From assembly GCA_964617645.1 (NCBI GenBank), contig CAZTYE010000010.1, positions 62,001 to 126,000 of the forward strand: a DNA stretch of 64,000 nt, in the 5' to 3' direction. Below are positions 1 to 6,688 of this stretch, one piece after another; the first letter of the stretch is position 1; every line of letters starts with the position of its first letter. This stretch comes from JADJGC01 sp964617645. Lineage in GTDB: Bacteria; Zixibacteria; MSB-5A5; CAIYYT01. Below the pieces are notes generated by a model, which saw nothing but the letters and a program-made list of their open reading frames with translations, ran no database searches and was not told the origin of the DNA. The position numbers and the translations under genes are program-made.

Positions 1-181
1 CGGGCACGTCGATGATGCCGATTTCGGCGCCGGTTGACGAGCGAAAGTGCGCGAAGCCAAGCTCGATGGTCATTTGGCGGGCCTTTTCTTCCGGCAGGCG
101 GTCGGGATCGATGCCGGTAAGCGCGCGCACCAGCGACGATTTTCCGTGATCGATATGGCCGGCGGTGGCTATGGTATACAT
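1..181 (-). CDS. selB: SelB, selenocysteine-specific elongation factor (partial, N-terminus only)
   Basis: Only the first 60 codons are in the window; the rest lies beyond position 1. Translating the reverse strand from the ATG at 179-181 gives a GTPase start with the P-loop GHIDHGKSSLV, a switch-I region (QMTIELGFAHF) and the beginning of the G3 motif (IIDVP). The 'MTI(E/D)LGFA' stretch is typical of SelB rather than of EF-Tu. SelB delivers Sec-tRNA to the ribosome at UGA codons that carry a SECIS element. The start codon overlaps the end of selA by 13 bases, which implies translational coupling. Identification is strong because of the motifs and because selA and tRNA-Sec lie directly upstream. 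Confidence 0.93.
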   Translation of the reverse strand, partial: MYTIATAGHIDHGKSSLVRALTGIDPDRLPEEKARQMTIELGFAHFRSSTGAEIGIIDVP

Positions 182-1554
182 GCAGCGAGATGTTTGAGAG
201 CGGCGATCAAATCGGCATCTTCCGCCGGATCGACGGCGCGCAGATCGAGATGGAGTTTGTCATCCGCAATGTAACCGATCACCGGCGGATCGAAATTGAG
301 GAGTTGTCGCTGCAACGAGGTGGCCTTGAATTGCGTTGCGGCGACGAGCGCCACGGAGTCGAGCTTGCCACCGGGAAGTGAACCGCCGCCGGGAGTGGCT
401 TGGCTGCTGACAATCGAGACGCTCAGGCGGTCGGAGCTGGTCGCGGCGCGAATCTTCTCGGCGCGGGACTGCAAATCGGCGAGCGGTGTCGTGATGTAGC
501 GCCAGAGCGGCAGCAGAGTGATTTCTTCTTTCTTGAGATAAGCTAAGGCGACTTCTTCCAGCAGCGTCAAGGTGAGCTTATCGAGCCGCAGCGCGCGATA
601 GACGGGGTTCTTGAGCAGCGCTTCGATGTGCCGGCTGCCGCCGATGATGATTCCGGCTTGCGTGCCGGCGAAAAGTTTGTCGCCGGAAAAGCAGACCACC
701 GACGATTTGCTGCGCACGGCGGCGGTGATTGTCGGCTCAGGCTCCATGCCGAATTTCTCGGTTTGATGAAAGGCGCCGGAACCGAGATCGTAAACAGAAA
801 TGAGATTGTGCTTGGTTGCCAACGCGGCGAGCGCCTCGGCGCTTACTTCTTCAACGAAACCGGAGACCTCGAAGTTGGAGCGGTGGACTTTGAGAATCAT
901 CGCGGTTTTGGCGGTGATGGCTTCCTCGTAGTCGCACAGTGTCGTTTGATTGGTCGTGCCGACTTCGACGAGCCGGGCGCCGGCGCGGCGGATGATGTCG
1001 GGGATGCGGAAGCCACCGCCGATTTGCACAAGCTCGGAACGCGAGACGATGACGTCCTTCTTGTTAGCGAAAGTGTTGAGGATCAAGAAGACGGCAGCGG
1101 CATTGTTATTGACGGCAAGAGCAGACTCGGATTCGGTAAGAATTGCGATGAGTTCGGCGAGGAATGATCCCCGCTTGCCGCGCTTGCCGGAATCGAGATC
1201 GAATTCCAATGTCGAGTAGCCGGTAGCGCGCTTGGCGATGCGCTCGAACAATTCGCGGCCCAATGGCGCGCGACCGAGATTGGTGTGGATCAGCACGCCG
1301 GTAGCGTTGACCACGCGCGTGATGCGGCGACGCCTGAGAGTGGAACATTCGCGCTCGATGGCGCGCGACAGTCGCGCGGCGTCGAAATCAGATTTTCCGG
1401 CGGCGATTTTGTCGCGCGCGGCGGCGATGGCATTGCGGACGACGGCGGTCACCAAAGGGCGGGAAAGATCGGCGATCTCGGAATCGAATTGCCCCGAAGC
1501 GAGGAGCTGTTCAACGGAGGGGAGTGCGCGAAATCGACCTGATTCTTCCATCAT
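169..1554 (-). CDS. selA: SelA, L-seryl-tRNA(Sec) selenium transferase
   Basis: This is a full-length 461-residue PLP enzyme that converts Ser-tRNA(Sec) to Sec-tRNA(Sec) using selenophosphate. The N-terminus (RFRALPSVEQLL) matches the family's usual opening. The stretch NATGVLIHTNLGRAPLG and the PLP-lysine region (FSGDKLFAGTQAGIIIG) are clearly present. Two ATGs (1552-1554 and 1549-1551) are possible starts. Neither has a Shine-Dalgarno, because the sequence just upstream is the 3' end of tRNA-Sec, whose CCA finishes 7 nt before the first ATG. It is followed by selB with a 13-base overlap. Only selD, for selenophosphate synthesis, is missing from the window and must be elsewhere. Confidence 0.97.
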   Translation of the reverse strand: MMEESGRFRALPSVEQLLASGQFDSEIADLSRPLVTAVVRNAIAAARDKIAAGKSDFDAARLSRAIERECSTLRRRRITRVVNATGVLIHTNLGRAPLGRELFERIAKRATGYSTLEFDLDSGKRGKRGSFLAELIAILTESESALAVNNNAAAVFLILNTFANKKDVIVSRSELVQIGGGFRIPDIIRRAGARLVEVGTTNQTTLCDYEEAITAKTAMILKVHRSNFEVSGFVEEVSAEALAALATKHNLISVYDLGSGAFHQTEKFGMEPEPTITAAVRSKSSVVCFSGDKLFAGTQAGIIIGGSRHIEALLKNPVYRALRLDKLTLTLLEEVALAYLKKEEITLLPLWRYITTPLADLQSRAEKIRAATSSDRLSVSIVSSQATPGGGSLPGGKLDSVALVAATQFKATSLQRQLLNFDPPVIGYIADDKLHLDLRAVDPAEDADLIAALKHLAACIP

Positions 1555-1561
1555 GATTTAT

Positions 1562-1655
1562 TGGCGGAAGGGGTAGGAGTCGAACCCACCGCGGATGAGA
1601 AACACCCGCCAACGGATTTGAAGTCCGCGAGAGCCACCGGGCCCCATCCTCTTCC
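1562..1655 (-). tRNA. selC: tRNA-Sec (anticodon UCA)
   Basis: The reverse complement reads GGAAGAGG...CCCCTTCC-G-CCA. It has an 8-bp acceptor stem (one A-C mismatch), a 6-bp D stem with a 4-nt loop, an anticodon loop CTTCAAA (UCA anticodon at 1619-1621), a long extra arm and a T arm with loop TTCGACT. The 94-nt length, long acceptor and long variable arm are hallmarks of bacterial tRNA-Sec. CCA is encoded at 1562-1564. It leads the selC-selA-selB transcription unit, so the tRNA must be excised from a transcript that also carries selA. Confidence 0.97.
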
Positions 1656-1677
1656 GCAACACAACCTTTCAGCGCGC

Positions 1678-1706
1678 AATCTATCGAAATCGCCGGAGGG
1701 ATTCAA
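1678..1706 (-). promoter_or_regulatory. Putative sigma-70 promoter for selC-selA-selB
   Basis: On the minus strand, TTGAAT (1701-1706) is followed after a 17-nt spacer by TAGATT (1678-1683). The predicted start near 1671 is about 16 nt before the mature tRNA-Sec 5' end. Each box matches consensus at four of six positions. Assigned by eye from spacing and position. Confidence 0.5.
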
Positions 1707-1842
1707 GGCTGAATCAAGCGGCCGGATGTCACGTATATAGTAGGCGGAAGCGTTCGCGCCGTTTTTAGTTGACCCGGGGCCGGTCGCGGCGGACATTATG
1801 ACGGTCGCGCTTGCACAATCTCGCGACGATAGAGGTGTGTTC

Positions 1843-3138
1843 ATGAACATCGGGAAATATCTGGTCGGGGCGGCTTTGATCGTGTTGATCGCCGTATCGC
1901 CGCTGGCGGCCAAGACGGTTAAGGTGGTCACGATCGACGGTCCGATCGGCGCGATCACGCTCAAGCATTTCGAGCGCGCGCTGCGGGCAGCGGAGGAATC
2001 CGACGCGGCGGCGTTGGTGGTGAAACTGAACACACCCGGCGGTATCATGGAAACAACGCTGCGCATTACCACGGCGATCATGAACGCCAAAATTCCGGTC
2101 ATCGTTTGGATTACGCCGAGCGGCGGCCGGGCGGCGTCGGCGGGAGTATACATCACCTACGCGGCGCACGTCGCGGCGATGTCGTCATCGACGAATCTCG
2201 GCTCGGCAACGCCGGTGTCGATGAGCGGCGAGGGGATGGATTCGGCGATGGTCAAGAAAGTCGTCAATGACGCGGTCGCCAATCTGCTGGCCGCCGCTGA
2301 AAAACGCGGACGCAACAAAACTTGGGCCGAGCAGGCGGTTCGGCAAGGCGCGAGCCTTCCCTACTACGCTGCCGTGGATTCTCACGTCGTTGATTTCCTC
2401 GCCGACGATTTCGATTCGCTGCTGATCAAAGCCGATGGCCGGATTGTGGCGATGCCCGACGGCGAAGACACGCTGGCCGTGGCCGGAGCGGTGCAAGAGG
2501 AAGTCGAGAAGACGTTTTCGGAGAAGATCCTTGAGGTGCTCACCAGCCCCAATATCATTTTCATTTTGTTCTCGCTCGGCACGTTAGGGTTAGCTATCGA
2601 ACTGTATAATCCCGGTGCAATTCTGCCGGGCGTCGTCGGCGGAATTTGTATCATCGTGGCGCTGTTTGCGATGCAGGCGCTGCCGATCAACTACGCCGGA
2701 CTGCTTCTGATCATTCTGGCGGTGGTGCTGTTCTTACTCGAGATCAAAGTTACCAGCTATGGCATTCTCTCGATTGGCGGCATTGTCGCGCTGATCCTGG
2801 GAGGACTTATGCTTATCGACAGTCCCGAACCGACGCTGCGGGTCTCGCTGACGGTAATCATTTCCGTCACGGTCTGCGTGGCCGGATTTCTGATCTTCGT
2901 GGTCGGGTTCGTTATCAAGTCGTACCGAAAGCAAGTCACTACCGGCTATGAGGGCATGGTCGGGATGACCGGCCGGGTCACCGAGCGAATCGACCCGCGC
3001 GGCATGGTCTTTGTCGCCGGCGCGCTCTGGAAAGCGGTGTCGGACCAAATCATCGAGCCGGAGGAGGAAGTTCGCGTCGTCTCCGGCCAACACCAGATTC
3101 TGAAAGTTGTGAAAGCTTCATCTTCCAAGGAGGAATAG
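1843..3138 (+). CDS. nfeD: NfeD-family membrane serine protease (ClpP-class)
   Basis: This is a long-form NfeD protein. It has a signal peptide (MNIGKYLVGAALIVLIAVSP) and a ClpP-like protease domain with the PGG loop (VKLNTPGGIMETT) and the catalytic serine in GGRAASAGVYI. Several membrane segments occupy roughly residues 230-380, and a C-terminal OB-fold NfeD domain begins near VGMTGRVTERIDPRG. I chose the ATG at 1843 because the signal peptide starts there and an AGAGGTG ribosome site lies at 1831-1837; an in-frame ATG 45 nt upstream adds only a charged, unneeded tail. Family members cleave stomatin-like proteins, and an SPFH gene follows immediately, so the two form a conserved operon involved in membrane microdomain quality control. 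Confidence 0.92.
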   Translation: MNIGKYLVGAALIVLIAVSPLAAKTVKVVTIDGPIGAITLKHFERALRAAEESDAAALVVKLNTPGGIMETTLRITTAIMNAKIPVIVWITPSGGRAASAGVYITYAAHVAAMSSSTNLGSATPVSMSGEGMDSAMVKKVVNDAVANLLAAAEKRGRNKTWAEQAVRQGASLPYYAAVDSHVVDFLADDFDSLLIKADGRIVAMPDGEDTLAVAGAVQEEVEKTFSEKILEVLTSPNIIFILFSLGTLGLAIELYNPGAILPGVVGGICIIVALFAMQALPINYAGLLLIILAVVLFLLEIKVTSYGILSIGGIVALILGGLMLIDSPEPTLRVSLTVIISVTVCVAGFLIFVVGFVIKSYRKQVTTGYEGMVGMTGRVTERIDPRGMVFVAGALWKAVSDQIIEPEEEVRVVSGQHQILKVVKASSSKEE

Positions 3139-3924
3139 ATGCCTGCTGCTTTTGTCCCGATCATCGTCGTCGCGTTCTTCATCATATTTCTACTGTTGAA
3201 CGCGATTCGCGTGCTGTCCGAGTATGAACGCGGCGTGGTGTTCCGTCTCGGTCGCCTGCTGGGCGTTAAGGGACCCGGATTGATCCTGCTCATTCCGATC
3301 GTTGATCGAATGGTGAAAGTGTCGCTGCGCACGTTTACAATGGACGTACCGCCGCAGGACGTAATCACCCGCGACAACGTGACCGTCAAGGTCAACGCGG
3401 TCGTTTATTTTCAGGTGATGGAACCGCAGCGCGCGATTGTCAATGTTGAAGACTACTTTTACGCGACCTCGATGATCGCGCAGACGACTCTGCGATCGGT
3501 GCTCGGCGAAGTCGATCTTGATGATCTGCTGTCATCGCGCGAAGCGATCAATAAGCGCCTGCAGAAAATCATCGACGACCAGACTGAGCCGTGGGGCGTG
3601 AAGGTCACGGTCGTGGAAGTCAAGAACGTCGATCTCCCCGCCGAGATGACCCGCGCGATCGCCAAGCAGGCCGAGGCTGAACGTGAACGGCGCTCGAAGG
3701 TCATTCATGCGGAAGGCGAGTTTCAAGCGGCGCAGAAGTTGGCCGATGCCGCGCGCGTGATGGAGCAATCGAGTTTCACCTTGCAGCTTCGCTATTTGCA
3801 GACGTTGACGGAAGTTGCCGCCGAGAAGAATTCGACGCTGGTGTTTCCGTTGCCGATTGATCTGTTTGCGCCGTTTATCGATCAATTCAAGCGGAACATG
3901 GCTAAGGAGTTGCCGCGGGGGTAA
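3139..3924 (+). CDS. SPFH/slipin (stomatin-like) membrane protein
   Basis: A 261-residue protein with one N-terminal membrane anchor (residues about 5-22), followed by the SPFH domain (YERGVVFRLGRLLG, GPGLILLIPIVDRM) and a charged helical C-terminal part (KQAEAERERRSKVIHAEGE). These are diagnostic of slipin/stomatin proteins. Its start follows the nfeD stop directly, with an AAGGAGGA ribosome site inside the end of nfeD. NfeD proteases and slipins are classic partners; slipins oligomerise at the membrane and organise lipid microdomains. Confidence 0.94.
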   Translation: MPAAFVPIIVVAFFIIFLLLNAIRVLSEYERGVVFRLGRLLGVKGPGLILLIPIVDRMVKVSLRTFTMDVPPQDVITRDNVTVKVNAVVYFQVMEPQRAIVNVEDYFYATSMIAQTTLRSVLGEVDLDDLLSSREAINKRLQKIIDDQTEPWGVKVTVVEVKNVDLPAEMTRAIAKQAEAERERRSKVIHAEGEFQAAQKLADAARVMEQSSFTLQLRYLQTLTEVAAEKNSTLVFPLPIDLFAPFIDQFKRNMAKELPRG

Positions 3925-4197
3925 CGATGTGATCGCGGCTATGTAGGAGCGACTTCAGTCGCGATGATTGACGTCCGTGGGACGGTTGACGATCGCGGCC
4001 AAAGGCCGCTACTACAAGTGGAGAATGCACCGTTCAGCACAAAATCGGCTGTGCAAGCTTTTGATTCTCGCAAAGGGAGCAGCGGGTGCGGCAAGGTCTG
4101 ACACGATAAACTCGCGTGACGGCGATGGTGTGGAGCGCTGTTCCATTGCGGAGATGCTAAACCGAGGGGCAGCACCGCTTGACAACGCGAAGCAATT
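3925..4197. other. Intergenic stretch with dispersed hairpin repeats
   Basis: No convincing gene. It holds TGTAGGAGCGACTTCAGTCGCGA at 3942-3964, which recurs with one change at 63071-63093, and a palindrome GCGGCC-AAA-GGCCGC just before 4013. The convergent slipin and bshB1 genes face this region, so these palindromes could also serve in transcription termination, although no T-tract is present. Confidence 0.6.
3942..3964 (+). repeat. Short dispersed repeat, copy 1
   Basis: The 23-base sequence TGTAGGAGCGACTTCAGTCGCGA matches 63071-63093 at 22 of 23 positions. It contains an internal inverted repeat (GCGACTTCAGTCGC). It resembles the short REP-like extragenic elements seen in many bacterial genomes. 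Confidence 0.75.
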
Positions 4198-4926
4198 CTA
4201 AATCGAATATCCAGCGAGTTTGAGCGGGTCGTCGATGGCGAGGAGTTCGCGCTGGATGTAGCCTTCGGCGTGGCCGACGCGCAGGCGCATACCGAGAGCG
4301 CGGTCGCGGACGCGCATCATCTCAAAAACATCGATGCCAGGCGAAAAAACCTTGTTGGTCGCGTCGTTCTCCTTGAATTGCGATTTGTAGCAGCGCACGG
4401 ACTCGAGTTTGCGGTCGAATTGCCCGGTGATGTCGACGGCAAAGGTCGGCTCAAGCTGCGAGTAATAAATCGAGAAGAGAATCTTGCGTGGACGATGCGG
4501 CGCGCCGGACAGTTTCGCTTTCTTGAGACCGGCGTAGAAGCAAGCATCGAAACCGACTCGCGAGCAAGTGTTGTGGTCGGGATGCCGTTGGTAATCGTGC
4601 GGCAGAATCACCAATTGCGGCTGGAAGTCGCGAATCTTCTGGGCGACCGCCGCGCGTGTTGGCAAGTCGGCCTGCAGGTAAGCATCCGGGAGATTCAGGT
4701 TGTCACGGATAGTGACGCCGAGAACTTTCGCCGCGTCGCGAGCCTCCTGATCGCGAATAGCGGCATCGCCCTGCGAGCCCATCTCGCCGGCAGTGAGATC
4801 GAGCATGGCGACTCGGTAGCCGAGATCGATGAGCTTGGCAATCAGGCCGCCGGAGGTGATTTCGAGATCGTCGCGATGCGCGGCGATAGCAAGGCAGTCG
4901 ACTTTCAGTGACATGGTTGTCATCAT
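4198..4926 (-). CDS. bshB1: BshB1-like PIG-L deacetylase (bacillithiol synthesis)
   Basis: A 242-residue LmbE/PIG-L family protein. The zinc motif reads AAHRDDLEITSGG, with Arg where the family usually has Pro (HPDD), but the metal-binding His and Asp are kept. The second motif YQRHPDHNTCSRVG is intact, and TAGEMGSQGD is typical of BshB1. The enzyme removes the acetyl group from GlcNAc-malate to give GlcN-malate, the second step of bacillithiol synthesis. bshA and bshC lie upstream on the same strand, beyond a repeat block, which supports the specific assignment. ATGs at 4926, 4923 and 4914 are all possible; the last begins at MSLKVDCLAI. Confidence 0.9.
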   Translation of the reverse strand: MMTTMSLKVDCLAIAAHRDDLEITSGGLIAKLIDLGYRVAMLDLTAGEMGSQGDAAIRDQEARDAAKVLGVTIRDNLNLPDAYLQADLPTRAAVAQKIRDFQPQLVILPHDYQRHPDHNTCSRVGFDACFYAGLKKAKLSGAPHRPRKILFSIYYSQLEPTFAVDITGQFDRKLESVRCYKSQFKENDATNKVFSPGIDVFEMMRVRDRALGMRLRVGHAEGYIQRELLAIDDPLKLAGYSI

Positions 4927-4933
4927 GGCGCTA

Positions 4934-4962
4934 TTTATAGCATAGCGCGATCGATTTTACAA
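4934..4962 (-). promoter_or_regulatory. Putative promoter for bshB1 (leaderless configuration)
   Basis: On the minus strand, TTGTAA (4957-4962), a 17-nt spacer and TATAAA (4934-4939). The -10 box ends 7 nt before the first ATG at 4926, so transcription may start at or next to the start codon, and no Shine-Dalgarno is visible. This would give bshB1 its own promoter, separate from bshC-bshA. Confidence 0.5.
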
Positions 4963-4968
4963 CCCCCG

Positions 4969-4998
4969 GATTTCATCCCGTAATGGCGGGATGAAATC
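4969..4998. repeat. Perfect 12-bp inverted repeat
   Basis: GATTTCATCCCG (4969-4980) and CGGGATGAAATC (4987-4998) are separated by 6 nt. It lies just upstream of the bshB1 promoter, between bshA and bshB1. It may be a hairpin terminator for the bshC-bshA transcript without a T-tract, an operator, or a dispersed repeat. Confidence 0.75.
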
Positions 4999-5027
4999 GT
5001 CCCCCTTATCTAAGGGGATTCTCTAAA

Positions 5028-5082
5028 CTGCAATTCCGGTGGGCAGGGCACGCCCTGCCCCTACGCGGATGGACTTCCGGCG
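5028..5082. repeat. 55-bp hairpin repeat, copy 1 (ends at the assembly gap)
   Basis: Begins CTGCAATTCCGGTGGGCAGG and ends GGATGGACTTCCGGCG. It contains the hairpin GGGCAGGGC-AC-GCCCTGCCC. It is identical to the copy at 5198-5252 and nearly so to 5409-5463. The following base is N. Confidence 0.9.
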
Positions 5083-5182
5083 NNNNNNNNNNNNNNNNNN
5101 NNNNNNNNNNNNNNNNNNNNNNNNNNNNNNNNNNNNNNNNNNNNNNNNNNNNNNNNNNNNNNNNNNNNNNNNNNNNNNNNNN
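5083..5182. other. Assembly gap (100 N)
   Basis: Exactly 100 unknown bases, a conventional scaffold-gap length, so the true size is unknown. It is bordered on both sides by copies of the same repeat, which probably caused the assembly break. Confidence 0.98.
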
Positions 5183-5252
5183 GCGGAATTGTGCATTCTG
5201 CAATTCCGGTGGGCAGGGCACGCCCTGCCCCTACGCGGATGGACTTCCGGCG
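5183..5252. repeat. Hairpin repeat, copy 2
   Basis: The 55-bp core spans 5198-5252. It is preceded by GCGGAATTGTGCATT, which is shared with copy 3, so the true repeat unit is about 70 bp. The core equals copy 1. Confidence 0.9.
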
Positions 5253-5324
5253 TTCCAGGGAGTTCAACGAGTACGTCACGCAACAACGTGCGGCGGCAGG
5301 AATCCGTTCCGGCCCGCAATTGAA

Positions 5325-5350
5325 GCGGTCAGGAAAGGATTCCTGACCGC
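5325..5350. repeat. Perfect 11-bp hairpin between repeat copies
   Basis: GCGGTCAGGAA (5325-5335), loop AGGA, TTCCTGACCGC (5340-5350). It is related in sequence to the GTCAGGAGC hairpin at 59974-59996, suggesting another dispersed element family. Confidence 0.8.
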
Positions 5351-5393
5351 GCATGCCTTGCCAGCATAGGGTCTATCGACCGTCCCAAACAAA

Positions 5394-5463
5394 GCGGAAT
5401 TGTGCATTCTGCAATTCCGGTGGGCAGGGCACGCCCTGCCCCTACGCGAGTGGACTTCCGGCG
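5394..5463. repeat. Hairpin repeat, copy 3
   Basis: Same unit as copy 2 (GCGGAATTGTGCATT plus the core at 5409-5463), differing in the segment GCGAGTGGAC versus GCGGATGGAC. No ORF in the 4927-5550 interval is credible; this interval is a repeat cluster. Confidence 0.9.
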
Positions 5464-5550
5464 TTTTGCGGAATGTCAGCGAGGCAATCTCTATTGGTGC
5501 GTGGCTTTAGTTTGGCAATTGCCTCGAGGGTCTAAGCGAATCCCGCCCAA

Positions 5551-6678
5551 TTAGGCGCCGTTGGCCATGATTCTCAGGTAGTAATCCTCATAGCGCGGCA
5601 CCAGTAGCTGCTCTGCGAAGCGCTGGACGGCCGTTGTGCGAGCGGCAGATTTCATCTTTGAAAGCGCGGCCTGGTCGCTGAGAACACGGTTGGCAGCTTC
5701 CGCCATCGCAGTCACATTGCCAACTTCGCGCAAGAATCCGTCAATGCCGTCGGTTACCAGTTCCGGCAAACCGCCGGTGTGGCTGGCGATCACCGGCACG
5801 CCGCAGGACATCGCTTCAAGCGCCGCCAAACCGAACGATTCGGTTTGCGATGGCAGAATAAACAGATCGGCGACGGGAAGGATCGTATGCAGCGAGTCCT
5901 GATTTCCAAGCAACATTACATCTTCAACCATCTCGAATTGAGAAATCAGATGTTCGGCAAGGCTCATTTCGGGGCCATCACCGACCAGCACCAGTTTGGA
6001 TTTGTGCTGTTCGCGGATGCGGCGGAAGATTTCGATCACATCGGGAATCCGTTTCACGGGGCGGAAGTTGGAGGCATGCATGATGATGAATTCGTCATCA
6101 GCAGCGAACGTCCGGCGCGAACAGTGCCGGATTTCCGGCTTGAAAACCTCGGTGTCGACGAAATTGGGAATGACTTCGATATGACTCTTGAGATCGAACA
6201 TGCTCAGGGTCTGCTCCCTAATCGCTTGCGAGACGGCGGTGATGCCATCCGAGCTTTCGACCGAGAAGCGGGTGATCTCGAAGAACGACCGCTCGCTGCC
6301 GACAAGCGTGATGTCGGTGCCGTGCAAGGTGGTAATGACTTTGATCCGGCAATCTCGGGCGATCTGCTTGGCCAAAAACGCGGCGGTGGCGTGCGGGATC
6401 GCATAGTGCACATGAAGCAGATCCAGTTTCCAACGGCAGACGACGTCGGCCATTTTCGCGGCCAGCGATAGTGTGTACGGCGGATACTTGAACAGCGGGT
6501 AGCTGGAGACTTCGACCTGATGGAAGAAGACATTTTGGCGAAACTGATCGAGGCGAAACGGCAGTTGATACGAGATGAAGTGCACCTGATGGCCCTTGGC
6601 GGCAAGCGCCATGCCCAACTCGGTCGCAACGATTCCGGAGCCGCCGACAACGGGATAGCAGGTGATACCGATCTTCAT
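5551..6678 (-). CDS. bshA: BshA, GlcNAc-malate synthase (GT4 glycosyltransferase)
   Basis: A 375-residue GT-B glycosyltransferase of family GT4. It begins MKIGITCYPVVGGSGIVATE, the characteristic BshA opening with the glycine-rich loop. It continues with HVHYAIPHATAAFLA and TTLHGTDITLVG, and the C-terminal EX7E element (TESFGLAALEAMSCGVPV). BshA transfers GlcNAc from UDP-GlcNAc to L-malate, the first step of bacillithiol synthesis, in the cytoplasm. The length matches the family. It starts 10 nt after the end of bshC, so the two are co-transcribed. Confidence 0.95.
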   Translation of the reverse strand: MKIGITCYPVVGGSGIVATELGMALAAKGHQVHFISYQLPFRLDQFRQNVFFHQVEVSSYPLFKYPPYTLSLAAKMADVVCRWKLDLLHVHYAIPHATAAFLAKQIARDCRIKVITTLHGTDITLVGSERSFFEITRFSVESSDGITAVSQAIREQTLSMFDLKSHIEVIPNFVDTEVFKPEIRHCSRRTFAADDEFIIMHASNFRPVKRIPDVIEIFRRIREQHKSKLVLVGDGPEMSLAEHLISQFEMVEDVMLLGNQDSLHTILPVADLFILPSQTESFGLAALEAMSCGVPVIASHTGGLPELVTDGIDGFLREVGNVTAMAEAANRVLSDQAALSKMKSAARTTAVQRFAEQLLVPRYEDYYLRIMANGA

Positions 6679-6688
6679 GGGCGCGCAA

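Noticed and set aside
5006..5354. Several ORFs running through the N gap and hairpin repeats
   Set aside because: They consist of unknown residues and palindromic repeat sequence; all are artefacts.
5028..5463. CRISPR array
   Set aside because: Repeats are 55-70 bp with an internal hairpin, only three copies, irregular spacing and no cas genes.
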